Below, piece by piece: positions 1 through 15,300 of a stretch of DNA of 64,000 nt. The number at the start of each line of letters is the position of its first letter. Position 1 is the stretch's first letter. The DNA is from Aptenodytes patagonicus. Taxonomy: Eukaryota > Chordata > Aves > Sphenisciformes > Spheniscidae. The position numbers were made by a program, and so were the translations under genes. The notes below the pieces were generated by a model that was not told the origin of the DNA, made no database searches, and saw only the letters and a program-made list of their open reading frames with translations. The stretch covers positions 79,948,017 through 80,012,016 of the forward strand of contig NC_134949.1 of assembly GCF_965638725.1 (NCBI RefSeq), read 5' to 3'.

Positions 1-296
1 AGAAGGTAAAGGAGGAAGGAAAAATCAGAGTTATATTTACTGTTTCTCCATTCTATTTTTATGGTTTAGGTAAGCTTTAAATTAAATTTAGTTATATGGG
101 AAATTAACCTATCCAGAAATCCCATACATTAGTGCTATGTATGATTGCAAAACCAGAACACACACACACGCACTTAGGCTTAACTGTTTTTAGTAAGTTT
201 CACTTAAAGACTAGGGTGAAGAGTAAATAATTTCAACAAGTAAAATATTTTAAATAAAAAACTCCATCTCTAATAATTTCAAACAAAAAAGATTAC
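1..296 (-). other. SMC1B: Start of SMC1B intron 19 (continues off the left edge)
   Basis: It begins with donor GTAATC at 296-291. It holds a short (AC)n run near 158-169 and no exon or recognised repeat. Confidence 0.8.
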
Positions 297-395
297 CTTC
301 AGGTCTTCTGCTAGGCTGCTGTAGTCTATCTGAATTGCTTCTTCCCTTTCATAGATACTTGACGTAGTCCGAATGCCTTCTGTTTCAGTTCCTAG
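297..395 (-). CDS. SMC1B: SMC1B exon 19 (residues 954-986), last one inside the window
   Basis: A 99-bp exon, [20 protein letters not shown] then [13 protein letters not shown]. The acceptor must be TTTATAG at 400-396 because the nearer AG would break the frame. Donor AAG|GTAATC. No further exon is seen from 296 to 1, so the next one lies outside. Confidence 0.92.
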
Positions 396-3300
396 CTATA
401 AATATGAAGGACATTCCAGTTCAGAAATATGACAGTTAACTTTTAAACTGTTAAAACAATACGTTAAAAGGATATAAAATGAGGAGACAGTGGTAACATG
501 GTATGAGGTAAACTTCCATAGCTCCTCCCCTAGCCAAAATGGAGTTAACAGTTAGTTAAGATCTTATGAGTCTAATTAAAAAATGCACCTTTTAAATGAA
601 GACAAAAACATCTGCTAATTTCAGTTTGAAGCTAAGATGAAAGCAGCAGTAATTTATTTGTAATATATTTAGAACAATGTGCATACTGTAAATATCCTGA
701 TTGGAAAGATTTACGTTCCCATGATTAATTCAATCCCCTTTCAAGGAAAGGCTCTGAAGTGTGTAAGTTGAGGCGTTTGTTCCACTCATTTGGCCTCAGA
801 AGAAATGAGTAGCTTCACTTCTGTATGGCGTAAGTAGAGTATCTTCTGGACACCGTAAGCCTGGATTTCAAACAGCTACTTTCCCTTGAATAAAACACGT
901 GCTGCGTGTCGTTACCAGTCCCTTTCCCACCAAGATTCTTTCTCAGAACCAAATCTTACTGGTCTTCTCAGTGATATTAATTAGGAATCCAAGTTGTTAC
1001 TCCTACTGCCCCCCCTCCTTGGTTTCATCTCTTCCTTATTCATAAACAGCGAGAGCTGAGCTGCCTACATACTCTGATGATTAGCAGTTCATGTCCTTTC
1101 CCTTCAGACTGCCTACCTCACTGCCTTCATTCTGTTTGTCTTCTGACCCACTCATTCATACCTATCCTCCAGCAAAAGTACTTTTCTAAGGAATCGGTTC
1201 AACAAGACGCCTTCCAAATTCACAGACTTGTTACAAGTCCCTCAAAACCCATAGCTTTCTTTTGTAACAGGGGAGAAAGTTTAACTTCTCCTCACAACAG
1301 ATATGCTGGAAAAAGAGGGAAGACTGAGAAAAATAATGAGGGTCAATCCTCTGATAGCAGGAGTATTTCTATTTTAGCCTATCCCTAATTTCTGTGAGTA
1401 TCTACATCTACTAAAGACAAAAGGATGATTTTAGACAGCATTCATATTATGGATGATTAACCGAGTATTATATCAATCCATGTACATGCCATATTTATTT
1501 ACATTTCTGAATTGACCCGTGTGTCCTCTTACATATGCGTATCTGGAATACTCCTTCATACCCGTTTGCTTGTACCACAGCGTTTTTATATATTTCACAG
1601 GAATACATTTCAAGCACTAGCAAATACACTTGCAAACAGTATTTCTGTCTACAAAAATACACAAAAATCCTTCTTTTGAATGGATGAGGCCTGATCACAT
1701 GAAAACAATTTATTTATTTTAATATTACTATGCCAGACACACAGTCCTCTAAGGAAAAAATAAGTATCTTGAAATTTAAGACTGAATAGTTGCTCCTCCG
1801 TGATATCTGTCTTCTGTAAACATTTTAAGTACCTCCACTTCACTGATGTCATCCAGTGACCCAGACAGAAGCTTTATTTTCAAGTCCTGCACCTTGCATT
1901 CAAGAAGCATATTATGTCGTCTTAATCTTTTCTCTTCCAGAGAAGTTTCTATAGCTGTAGCTTCCTTTTGTAATTTTGTAGCTTCCCTACGTACACAAAA
2001 GGCACAAAACAGTTAAAGAGCAGAAGCATCGCTGCCAGTAACATCCACAGCCATACAGCATGAAAAACAGTTACCAAGCTCAAAGAGGGCTTTTTCCTCT
2101 ATAATCCCCATCAAACATAAAGGAAAATGGTACTTAATTTCTTCCATCCCCTTTATTCTCCCAAATTACTCAAGAGGGAGCTGGGAACCACACACTATTC
2201 TAGCATGCAAGCTAACACTCTGGTATTCTGTATTAACTCTTAACTCTATCGCAAGGTAAAGGCTAGTAGCACGGACACGGTTTCAGTATATTTGCCAAAT
2301 TCACGCTATAGGAAAGGTGGATATTTGAACATGCTAACTATAACTAAACTCTGTTCTGTTCAGCTGTGAACATGTTTGGAGATTTGATCCTTGTAAATTT
2401 AATCAAGTATCTTTTATCATTACTCTACTTGAAATACACCTTGTTTCTTTGCAACAAACTCCTTTGATAGCATCAAGTTGCTAAATAAGGCAGACACATA
2501 ACAGTCTTACATTGTTAAAATTACATACTATAAAATTAATTACTAGGCATACAGTCTATGAGTTTATACAAAATTCCACAAGTTTACCTAACTATACTGT
2601 GCCAACATGTTGCTTTTTTTAAACATAAAGACAACTCATGATTAAGAGACATTAAATACACCAATAATAAGCAAGCGTAAGAAAACTGAAGTATAAACTG
2701 TCCCCAAAGCAGTTAATTTAAAAGAACAGTAAGGACAAAAGTGAGCTAAAATTAGTATTAGTTTAAAGTATCCAACACTCGAAAGGCCTAGAGAAAGTGA
2801 GAACACTGAAATTAGAAAAAAAAATCTCTCATTAATTGAACCAACTGTACAACTCCAACAAAAATATAAAACTACCAGCAAACTTAATATGTCCCCGCCA
2901 ATCAAGTTGTAAGCTAATACATACTTATCAGAAGTCACTACATATTTATCAGAAATCACGACGAGACCTACAGTAGGTAGATAATAAGATAATGTTATTC
3001 TATATGGTTTATGGGATGGCTCTCATGAAATAATCTTGTTCACACTACTTTTGGGAACCACATACCGAATTAGAAAAACACTTTTTAACTAATGCATACT
3101 GTAAATGCAAATTACCATGCCTCTAATGAATCTTTCACAAGAAAAGAGAACAAGAGAAATTCAAACGTCTGATCACTAGAACTCTTCTAAATATTATCAC
3201 ATTAATCATTTTCCCAGGAGTACAATTAGTAATTACCTATTAAGAGTTAACAACGTCTTTCTGAACTCTTCAACTTCATTTTGGGTTTTTATAACCTCAG

Positions 3301-6300
3301 ATTTATGAGCACTTAATCTATCCTTAAGATGTTGCTGCTCCTCCACAATTTCATTCACTTTTTTTAGAAGCTTCTCCTCATCCTGCATAGAAATATTTAC
3401 ATTTTTAACCTTTCACCAGAAATTTTGATAAGGAACCTTTGTAATACAGAAAAAAAGAGTTAAAAGCTTAAACCTGTTCCAATACATTCAAATGTGTTAC
3501 AGCACAAAATCTGAAAGGCACTGGGAAACAGCCTGTCTTATACATAGGAAGATCCAGATGTTTAGTATACATAAGCACAGCCAGCTCCAGATTTGTGACT
3601 GTACCGGACTAAACTATAAAGCCCGCAAACAAGGCGGGGATCCTAGGACGCCTACGATCTGTAGGCTACTCCTTTTTCCTCAGTTAGTCCCTTAACCCTG
3701 CAAGAAGGATCCCATCTGCTCTACATCTACAACATATTTAGCAACACCTAAGGTAACCTGAAATCCTTTAAAAAGTATTGTTCATTAAAGATAAATCCTG
3801 AGGTAATCTGCAGAGAACAAAGAATCTGTGGAGGTACTCTAGAAGGGTCTTCCCCTATATAACCCATACCACTGCTAAATTGCTAGAAATTAGATGCTAG
3901 AATACAGTAAACCTAACGCTACATGCATGAAGACACAGTCCTTAAGAGACCAGTATTACGGCAATCTAATCAAGACTTACTGATGTTGCAGCATCCGAAC
4001 AAAGTAGCTTCAGAATTTAATACAAATGATCCTTCTCTAGGCCAAAAATACCTGAATTTGCTCAAAGTCGTATTTCAGAAGAGTTATGCACACAGGCATG
4101 AAGTCAGACATGTTTTTGTGCATGACTAAGGGTCTGTTGTTTTTCCTCAGTATCAGAAATACACGTCTTCTAATGTTAAAATACAGAGTTCAAATGATGC
4201 ATGTGGGGTTTTTTTGCCCACTTTGGGGCAGTTTTACATTTCACTTCTTTGTTCAAAGCGCTATTACACATCTTTTCTCCTTCACTTTCTAGTGCACCAC
4301 AGCAGTTTATTTAACAAGCAACATTAACACAACAAAAAATTACTTATGAATAAAGAGCACTATGAAGGAAGAATCCAGACATATTACTTCAACTAAAAAT
4401 CTAAATTAGTTTTCACAGAATTATTTTAAGTCTATTAGTGGCTGTGAAGTGCCTTAAAGATGCAAAGCACCAGAGTTGCTTACTATTACTCATAAGATCT
4501 TCTAAAGAATCTCAGCCGCATGCTACTAGTTTTATCTGTAGTCATATGCTGCTTTTTCATATGAACAAAAAAACAATATAATACTGTACATACAGTAATC
4601 CCAAATTTAATTTTTAGTAATCTTATTTTTAATAATTAATAAGTACCCTAATTATTCCAAGATTATTCCAAGGTTAAAATGACAATATGCAACTGCTTTT
4701 TTTTTTTTTTTTTTTACATTTACAAAGTCAACACTGAATTAAGCCCTAGAAGAATTACTCAACAGCATCAACTATGTTTATTCAAAACTGTAATTCAATG
4801 CATTCTTTCCTCTCAGTCCCAGACAGAGAGATACATGTGTATATATATAATTTACAGTTACCTTCTGTAGCCCGGTAATCTCAGCTTCATCTTTATGAAT
4901 GGTCTCCCTCAACTTGCTGACTGTGTTTGTTAATTTTTGTAGATGATCACGATTATATTCCAGCTGAATGTTTAGTCTTGTCTTCTGATTTTCAAACTCC
5001 AGTCTAGTCAAAGTACAAGTATTTCAAACCAACACTTACAAAGCAGGCTAGTAACTGTGCTTTTAAGTTATTACAAGATACATTTTCACTTTGACTATTT
5101 AGATAGCATTTTTATATCTTCTACGTGAACACAAAAATTTGCATATGTTTGGATCATCGATTCCGCCACACCATATCCTGTGCATATACTGGAAGTTACA
5201 AAAATACAGTGATAATAGTTCAAAGAATACAATATACAGTATGGCCACATTCAATACAGAAAATAACACAAAGTTCAAGTATCTCAGTATGAATGATATA
5301 CCTGTAAATGATGTAGATATGAGCTGGGCAAAAGCTACACTGATGCTGTGTATTTATCCAATGCCTGCACTCCCTGCTCAGCCTCTGCAAGCCTCCTAGT
5401 CAGCTGGCATGTACGTTTATCTGATTATAAGGAATCTATCTCATTTGGGAGATGGCAATTAAGAAGCATGAGACCAGAGCTTTTTAAGCCATATTCAGCC
5501 TTGGTTATCATCTCTCAACTGAGACCTGTATTTGTTTATAGGGGTACAACGGCAAAAACTTCTTCACATGCTGCTGTGAGAAAGGACTGAAGTAAAACTA
5601 AGCAGCTGTTTACAGGAAGGTCTCCTCTCAGCTGTTACTGTCTGCCTCTGAGCTTTGAGCTTCCCAAATGATTTACTACTAGTGCTGCATCTGCTCTTCA
5701 GGCAAAAGGGATGGCACAACGCCAGATACAAGCTCTTTAGACCTGGGCAAGAAGGCACCATAGCACAGGCTTACAGGACTAATGATGGCAAGTTAGGGCA
5801 CAAGCAAGGCCAAAGCCGTATGTGCAGTGTAGCATAAGGCCATGGAAAAAGCTCCTCTTTTCATTGTTCTGTTACTAACTTCTTACACTTCACCAGACTT
5901 CAGTTTTTGCAAACACAAGTAAATGATCAAATCACTTCAGCCAGCGGGTGCTTTAACTGCAACTGAATGCACTGCACTACTACCTCACTGCAGCCCTAGC
6001 CAAAACCATACATTTGGACCTGTTTCTGAAAACCGGTCAGAGAGTCTCTCAGCAGCTGAAGAGATAGCTGAAAAGAAAATGGACTTCGGTGATAGCCATT
6101 GCACTAGTCACGTAGAAAAGGTGTATTTTCTATAAATAATGTCAGGAAATGCACAAACTATCATCTGCCTGAAAATGTCTGTAGTACAAGCAGACAGTTC
6201 ATTTTAACATTCTCATTCTTTAAGGTATAAATTTACGGTCCTGTGACATGTGCCTGTTTGAGGGGAATACCAGCTGAGGTTGCCTATGAGAAAATTAAGA

Positions 6301-9300
6301 TCCTGTTTTCCTTAATAGCATGTTCCTATACCAAATCACTGCATCTTACACCCAGTTCTCCTTTAAGATTTTTCATACATGAGTGAGCCTTCATGTCATC
6401 CTCAATTTATGGTAGAGCCATTTTTCAATGTGGATTTTAGAAAATTATTCTTTGCTTTATTTTTCTATACCAGTGCTACCAAAATAGTACATTTTACCTA
6501 TAAAGTTCGTAGCAAACTGTCACTGACCATAACTGTCCAAATAAACCCAAACCATAGCAGTGCAACTGCTAACTGATCTTTGCAGTGATAATGTAACCTT
6601 TTACAGTCTTCTAGGTTTTTACGGTATTTCCTGTGATGGAGTTACTCATTTATCAGTGTGCCCAATCAAATACAAACCACTTTTTTACATTTCAACTACA
6701 AATACCACCTTCTCTTATCAATCTCCTCTTGTTGTCTCACATGTTCTTGTTCATACACACGAATATTTTCTATACCAATTTCTTCACAGAACTCCTGGAA
6801 AACAGCATCTTCAGCCTTTGAATAAAGAGAAATGGAGCAAAAAAATGTTTATACTATTTTGGCACTCACAGAAGTAAAACATTTAGACAATCACTTCATG
6901 CTACAGGCTGGATTTTCAAGGTACTTAAAGAAACAGCAAATTGAACTACTGAGAAGTAATCTGTACTTGTCATTTTCAAATAACACTTTCAGTACAAATG
7001 CCAGATACAAGGCATATGATCTGCAAAAGGTAACTCTTATCAAAGCTTTTATTGACAGCACCTGGTCATTCCAAAGACAATTAAAGTCATCACAGTGTAA
7101 CCAAATTCTCTGGTTCTGCCTGTGGTTCCCAGTCAACTGAAGAAGAGAAAGCTGAATGGTACACGAGACACTAGTCAGATACACCAGGTTTCTTCGTGTA
7201 GCTCAGTTCTTCTTTTCAATCCTTTCAAGTGATCCATAAATATTAATTGCTATGTTCCATTTATAGCAAAGCCACAGCAAAAAAACCTGCTACAGAATCT
7301 CTCATTTCCTAATTACGCAGTATATGCTAACAAAAGCCTCAGCCAAAAACAGTCCTAAAATTTTAATGCAAAATTTAAGCAGACAAGTAGGTATGGTGCA
7401 TATGGCAGGACTGAACAAAGAAATAGCAACAGCCTACAGCATTTAAAAGGAGACCCAATGGACTGAACAAAATTTTAAGAGAACTTTACAGGTCAAAACT
7501 TAGTATTGTTTATATTGTTTTGGTACGCAGGCTTGTTTAACCAGGTATCAAATACTACATCAAACCAAGTTATACTATTCAAGTAACACTATTCTTCGGA
7601 AACTGATCACCAGCCTCCATCTTTTTTTGGTTGGGGTTTTTTTGTTTTGGTGTTTTTTTTGTTTTTTTTCAGAACAAGCAAAAGAAAAGTCCCCTGGATC
7701 TGGAGTTCTTATGGCCTAAACATCAACAACTTCCTCAGTGTTTGCAGATGACACATCTGCACTCCCTCGTGCCTGTACCACAAGAAAGACAAAGAACATA
7801 GAGCAGTTTTGGCTTGTTTTACATGCAGAATTCCAGTCACACATTAATCCAAGAGAGACTGATGAGAATGGGTCAGAGGCCAGGAACTAAGTTACATTCT
7901 ATACACCTCCAGTAACTCCACACAGTGGTGAGGAATCTCTCTTTCTCTAAGAATCTACCTTTACACAAGCATCTAGGTGCAGGGCTGTGAATTTTCCAGA
8001 TAAAACTGCAGCACTTTTCCATAGTTTGTACCAAATTCCTTTGTTTGGCAAGAGTAGGAACACGGCAGCTTCCAGAGGTGCTTATTTCGCAGAGAGGCTA
8101 GAGTTATTGTCTGCTCTAGTAGAACACAGTATGAAACCCCTCTTGGTACCAGATTAGGTTTTACTACTATTCATTTCACTGAATGCCTTCAGTCTCTTCA
8201 CAATAACCATGCTTTTGAATTTGTCAGCTGTCTGTACAAACTGTTCTGGGGACCATCTGAAGATTAGAGAACGATAAGGAAAATGAAGGATGAGATGGCA
8301 GAACAGTCTGCAGAAAAAACAGCTGGAAGACCTAACTGTTGGATCACATATCATAGAGAACTTTTCCTGTTGCTGATGAAAAGCAGAAAGAAGCAGGTTC
8401 TAATGACAAAAGCTGTTTAGTACCATAACAGATAATGAATTTGGACAGGCGGGGATAGCATGAGGTCCCTAAGCTCTGCATCAGCTACCCCTCAAAAAAG
8501 AGGGAGAGCAAAGAAGACCCAGTTATATCATAAGCTAGTCCCATCTTCCATGAATTGGACTCCAAATGAATGTAGGCATACAACAGTCGTAAAACCAGAC
8601 CAAAACAAAAAACCAAAACCCCAAAACCACAACATCCAAAAAAACCCCAACAACCCCAAAACACCTCTTCCCCCCAAAAAACACCCACCCAGACAAACAA
8701 ACAAAAAAACCCCCTAAAACAGTGGAATGCGGAATTTGTTGACAATCATCATGCACACCTCAACCATTCTCCTAGGGTAATCAGACCGCACAGAAAATAA
8801 AGCGCAGATATTGGCTACTTTCCAAAGAGAAAGGTATCTTCACACTATGATGCTCTTTATCTACTTTTCTAGTATATAGTGGTGTAACAGGTCATCACCT
8901 AGACATGACACCTGTAGAGTTCAGAACAAAGCACTCTAGCAGTGCTGAGAACTGTTCTCAGCTCTAGAAAACTGATACAGAGCTCTCTTCCTAATGTCAT
9001 GAGCATGCCTGATCTATTCTCCCTGTGGGTTGCAGAAGTAGTAGATCTTCTCGTCTCCCCATGAAAACATATTGATAGAGCATTTCCACATAGACACTGC
9101 ACGGGTCCTGCTATGACTGCAATGAGAATGATTTTCAGAAGGACAGTCACCCATGCAGAGACTGTCAACCAAGTGGGTGCACTGATTACTGAGAGACCTG
9201 CAAATCTTCTGGGTGCATATAGAGTTTAGTGTATGTACGTGCTGTCACAGATCCACATCGGCCAGGAAGGCTTAACGCCCAAAGTTACAGTCCACTCATG

Positions 9301-12300
9301 CAGTCACACTGCAAAATTATCTCTCCACAAAAAGGAAAGATCCTGTAACTACAGTTTCTTACTAAGAACTTGGACATTAGAGTCTGAGAAAGAATAAGCT
9401 GAGATTTATCAAATTCTATCCTGAGGCCATGAAAGACCTAGAGAGTATTTTTCTGGGATTTGATCTACAGTGAAAGTTTACTCCAAGAGCTCTAAAGCTG
9501 TGAACTTCGATGGACTGTCCCTGCTCAATGCTACAAAGAGTAAATCATATTTATGAGCAGAGCAGGAAAAGGTGGAGGAAAACCAACCCATCTTCTTCAA
9601 ACTCAAAAATTTTCTCTTATGTCAAATGAAATTATAGTGTATGTATTAAGCAAAGCTTCATCTAATATCAAGAAGTAGATGGTTTTGGTTGGTTGGGTTT
9701 GTGCTTGGCACATAAAAGTCACAGCGTTTTGATTTTAAGGAAATTGATTGGCAAAGCTATGATACATATATACTAACATCCAAGTGCATTTCTGTTCAGT
9801 TACCTTGGTAAGAAAGGTAGAGAATGTGGAAAGATTGCTGGAGTAACTTATAACCCTTGTCAACAAAGTAGTTTACAAAGTTAAAAGTTGTCCAGGTTCT
9901 AGAAGTCAGCAGGAACAGAAAAAAAGTTTCTGTAGTATAACAGTATAAGCTGTCACGGCTATGACAAAAGGCATTACCTCATTAATTTTCTTCTGAAATT
10001 CTTCTATTTTTTCTTTTCTTTGTGCTATTCCTTCATTCAGCATATCATGCTGAGACTCAATATTTACCAGTTCACTTTCCAGTTTTGATTTTTCCTAGAT
10101 AGAAAGGGAAAAGATGGTAATTTTTCTTAATAGGATAGTCAACTTCCTAGAAATTAAGAGACAGTTCTGTTCCAGAATAACTGTATTCTTCTGATTAAAA
10201 ACATTTAAATATTTTCTTCTCAAATGTCACTTATCCACTATTATTGCCGATTTGCATGCAATGATTACAGTTTTAATGAGTAGAAAAGCAAATTACATTA
10301 TAAGTATCATTTAAAGTGCATTTTGACATACGGATTTCTGGAGGTTACTAAATGATAAGACAAGCTTACCAGAAATTCAAATTTAAAACCTAAAATAGAA
10401 AAAGCCTCATGTAAATTACTTTGTAATTTTTTTTTTTTTTTTTTATATTTCATTAATTCCTCAGTCATAACTGCTGTATGTAAAACTTAAACTGAATTAA
10501 AAAAACTATGGAAGGAAGTAGTATTTACTTCACCGGTAATTATAGCTTAGGTAAAAAAATACAATTATTAAACATGGAAATTATAAACGCTTAGTACTAT
10601 ACCGTGTAGAGATTAGCGAGATGTTTCTTTTTAATAAGCTCTAATTCACTCTGTGAATATTTAAGTCGTGTCTGAGTTCCGTGGCATTGAGCACGCAACT
10701 GCTTCAAGTCAGCCTCCTTACGTTTTATCTTCATTAAGTCCTAGAAAAATATTACAATGGGAGAAGAGAAACAGCATTTTAAACAAAAGGTGACTTCTTT
10801 GGAAATTACTCATTTTTCAGATTCATGCACTACATAAAGCTAGCCTCACTGACATACGCCCCGTTCAAGGTAGATGCTGATTGCATTGGTCATATTCAAT
10901 AGTCATTTTGCAAGATTTATTTCTCAAAAGAAAGCATATGCTTGCAAATTCCTGAATTCCTACTCTATCCCTCCTCCAAAATAACTGGTATGACAAATTG
11001 TTTTACACTGACAGGTTTTGGTCCGTGCAAATATTTTCATGTTGACAGAATGTATCATCTTTTTCAATAAAAGTCTTTCAGGTACTTTGAACCACAGATC
11101 TTTTTCCTTGAAGGAACTTGTATCAACAGTGTTGTCCTGGTTCTTTACCTCTGTGATATGCGAACCAACCCACCAGCTAAGGACAGATACCCACAGTTGA
11201 TTATTATTAACTAGAAGAGGATAAACAGCTACTATGCCCTGTCTGCATCTTCTAGAAGTTTTGAAAATCATCTTTAGAAAATCATCTTCCCATAGCTGAA
11301 TTAAATTACATACAACTTTTACTCCTTTATGCCTTTTGCCGTTAAGTGCTTTTTAACAGACCTACCTTTAACTCATTAATCAAGCTATCTCTTCTTTCTT
11401 TCATTTTATTCATTTCTTTATCATCCCAACATCTAGCTTTAAATCTTAAATCACTTGATCCTCCAGAAATCACTCCAGATTTCAAAAATAAAGTTCCATC
11501 AAGAGCCACTGTCTGGAAGCGCAAAAAAAAAAAAATTAAAAACAAATAAATCTGAACACAAAGCAGCCAAAATATCCCATAAACTAGCGCATCAAGATAT
11601 GGTAGTTAAACAAGCGACAACTGCATTTTAGTTGGACTCCAATTTTTTTCCCCGTGTTCCAAACCTGCTAAAATGAGATACGTGAAGCCACAAAAAAGAC
11701 TGTTGTTTCTTGGCACTAGTCACATTTTGGTATTATTACAACTGATCAGAAAAGGAAATGAAATTGTATGAATTTCCTTGTATTTAGGAAATAAATATGA
11801 GACATTTGTGTCTACATTGGCAACTTAGAAGGTTATGTCTGGCTCAACAGAGCAAACCAAGCAGTGTGATAATGGAGTAAAGGAAAACAGCTCGTTTGTA
11901 AATGGGAAGTGTAAATTTCAGTAAAGAACTTGGGTGTTTTTGTGACTTAACTGGATTCCAAGTAAACATGATTTCACACTCACCTTCAACTTAATGCTGT
12001 CTTAAGATTTTAGAAGGTTTACTAAGTGCATAAATGGGCTCTACAGACTGTGACAGCAACAGAAATATGGATAAGAAGAACGAACTGCAGGAAGAGACAG
12101 AGAAGCTTCCAGTCCTCAACACAGTCTACATCTACAACTAAGAGATTCTGTCAGGTATTTTAAGGAATTTTTGAAAGCATTTCTTCATAGAAAAGCTAGC
12201 AAAATAAAGTTTGTATTTTTATATCAGACAGTTTTAAGAACAGGATTATCCCTCCTTCCTCCTCCTCCACTTCATCAAGAGGAGCATACCAAGAAGCATA

Positions 12301-15300
12301 TTTGGACACTAACTATCCTCTAATTTGCCTCCTTTTCCCAGGAAATCACTTGAACATACTACCATACAGAGGCAAATATAACCATGTGAAATATCTGAGG
12401 GGATATTTGTGTGGGAACAGACTAGACAGCATAGTACCATTCTGTGTTTATCTGCAATACTTTGTGGGATGTTTATAGAATTATTTAAATGGCATCAAAT
12501 ATGTAACTGTAATGAAAAACACAAGCAACAAAATTCAGCTTCTTACTTTCAACCTCACTGGTCCATCAAACGCTATTTGTTTCGCTTCTTTAACTGTTTC
12601 ACAGATCAAGCCATTCCCACTCACAAACTGAATCACTTTTTTCAGTGGAGCAAATGGAGTCTGTACAACATCCACCATCATTTTAGCTCCTTTTATCTCT
12701 CTTAACTTTTCGTTGATCGGTTTAACCTGTAAAGCATAAGTGGTGTTTAGAATCCATGTTGTAATAGCAAAGCATGTCCAAACCTGAGTGGTCTGGGGAC
12801 AGGACATACAAGTCAACAGAATGGGGGTCTCAGTTGCTACAAGACTAGAAACAGATCTGGTTTTCACGTTCTGTGTATACTATAGTCCTTAAATCTGTAT
12901 AACCTATTTCACTGTGCATGAAATGCAAGTATACTAATGCATGTAGCATGGGCAATAGACAAGATGAGTTGAGGATCTGTGTGCAGTTGCAGGGCTACAA
13001 TCTTCTTGGGATCAGGAAGACATGGTGGGATGGCTCCCACAACTGGAATGTTGCAATGGAGGAATAGAGGCTTTTTAGGAAGGACAGGCTCGGAAGACAA
13101 GGAGGTGGAGTTGCCCTATAGGTGAGAGAACAGCTGGAATGCACGGAGCTCTGGCTGGGGAAGGATGATGAGCCAACTGAGAGCTCACGGGTAAGGACTG
13201 AAGAGAGAACTGGTAAATGTAACATTGTAGTGGGTGTCTGCTACAGGCCGCCTAACCAGGAAGAACAAGTGGACGAGGCCTTCTACAGACAGCTAAAAGC
13301 AGCATCAGATTCACAGGCCCTGATCCTCATGAGGGACTTGAGCCAGCCCGGTATCTGCTACAGGGACAACACAGCAGGGCATAAGCAATCCAGGCGGTTC
13401 CTGCAAAGCATCAATGACAACTTCCTCACCCAAGTGACTAAGAAGCCAGTGAGGAGAGGTGCTCTGCTAGACCTCGTGTTCACCAACAAGGAGAGGCTTG
13501 CTGGGGATGGGAAGGTCAAAGGCAGCCCTGGCTGCAGTGAGCATAAGATAGGAGAGTTCAGGATCCTGAGAGGAGGGAGCAGGGCAAAAGGCAAGCTCAC
13601 AACCCTGGCCTTCAGAAGAACAGACTTTGGCCTCTTCAAACATCTGCTCAGTAGAGTCCCATGGGATAAGGCCCTAGAGTGAAGAGGGGCCCAAGAACGT
13701 TGGTTAATATTCAAGGATCACCTCCTCCAGCCTTAAGCACAAATATCCCAATGAGCAGGAAGTCAGGCAAAAATGCCAGGAGGCCTGCATGGATAAACAA
13801 GGAGCTCCTGGCAAAACTCAAACACAGCAAGGAAGCCTACAGAGGGTGGAGGCAGGGACAAGTAACCTGGGAGGAATATAGAGGCACTGTCCAAGCATGC
13901 AGATATGGCTTTCCTAAAAAGCCAAAGCCCAACTAGAACTGAATCTAGCAAGGAATGTCAAAGAAACAGCTTCTGTAAGTACATAGGTGACAAAAGGAAG
14001 ACTAGGGAAAATGTGGGCCTGCTGCTGAATGAGGCAGGGGACCTGGTGACACATATGGAAGAGACTGAGGTACTGAATTCCCTCCTCACCTCAGTCTTTA
14101 CTAGCAAGACTGGCCTCCAGGAATCCCGGGTTCCAGAGACCAGGGGGAAAGCCTGGAACAAGAAAGACATACCCTTGATGGAAGGGCATCAGGTCAGAGA
14201 ATGCTTAAGCGAACTGGACATACATAAATGCATGGGCCGTGATGTGATGAAGGAGCTAGCTGATGTCATTGCAATGCCACTCTCAATGATCTTTGAATGA
14301 TCATGGCAACTGAACGAGGTGCCTAAGGACTGGAGAAAAACAAGTGTCACTCCTGTGTTCAAAAAGGGGCAAGAAAGAGGAACCAAGGAACTACAAGACA
14401 GTCAGCCTCACCTTGCTCCCTGGGAAGGTGATGGAGCAATTAATCCTAGAAATCATTTCCAGGCACATGAACAACAAGAAAATCTTGAAGGAGTAGTCAG
14501 CATGGATTCACTAAGTTGGTCATGCTTGACCAACCTGATAGCCTTCTACAATGAAATGACTGGCCTGGTAGACGAGGGGAGAGCAGTGGATATTGTCTAC
14601 CTAGACTTCAGTAAGTCTTTCAACACTGTCTCCTAAGATCCTCATAGACAAGCTGATGAAATATGGGCTGGATGAACAGACAGTGACGTGGACTGAAAAC
14701 TTGGTGAACAGACAGGCCCACAGGGTGGTGACTGGTGGCACAAAGTCCATTTGGAGGCCAGTAACTAACCATGTCAATATTGGGACCAATCCTGTTTAAC
14801 ATCTTCATTAATTATCTGGATGATGGGGTACAATGTATCCTCAGCAAGTTTGCTGATGACAAAAAACTAGGAGGAATGGCTGATATGCCAGATGGTCATG
14901 CTGCCATCCAGAGGGACCTCAGCAGGCTGGAGAAATGGGCCAACAGGAACCTCATGAAGTTCACTTCATAAGTGCTTTGCCTTAACACTTAAGTGTGTTA
15001 AGCTTAACATTCTAGTTAAGCTTAAATGAGCCAGTATCAAGATTTACAAGTGTATTGACTTGCTCGTGACAGGAAAAAGAAAAATGTACTTACATCAAGG
15101 TAATCCAAAGCAAGAAAAGTTTCAGGTTCAGCTCGTTCTTGTTTTAGGAACCGAATGCAATCTCTTGCTGTTTTTTCAGTGGCAACGACAATAGCAGTCA
15201 TGTATTTGCTGAATACCTTGGTAACAGCAAGCTGGTATTTTTTATGAATAGGATGACACAGGTCGAGCAGTCTTCCAAACTGAAGATAAAAATATAGAGA

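Larger units (their letters stand above)
396..4861 (-). other. SMC1B: SMC1B introns 16-18
   Basis: Intron 18 is 396-1832, intron 17 is 1987-3236 and intron 16 is 3383-4861. They are AT-rich, with a poly-T run near 4699-4717 as the only notable tract. I recognise no repeat family in them. Confidence 0.75.
5004..9977 (-). other. SMC1B: SMC1B introns 14 and 15
   Basis: Intron 15 is 5004-6708 and intron 14 is 6816-9977. Intron 14 contains T/G-rich tracts (separate entries) and about 1.8 kb of less AT-rich sequence (7.7-9.5 kb) that may be an old element, though I could not assign a family. Confidence 0.6.

Noticed and set aside
8460..8756. Open frames rich in Lys/Pro or Gly/Phe
   Set aside because: They are translations of the A/C-rich low-complexity tract.
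13358..13714. Minus-strand open frame opposite the CR1 endonuclease
   Set aside because: It is the shadow of the CR1 coding strand.
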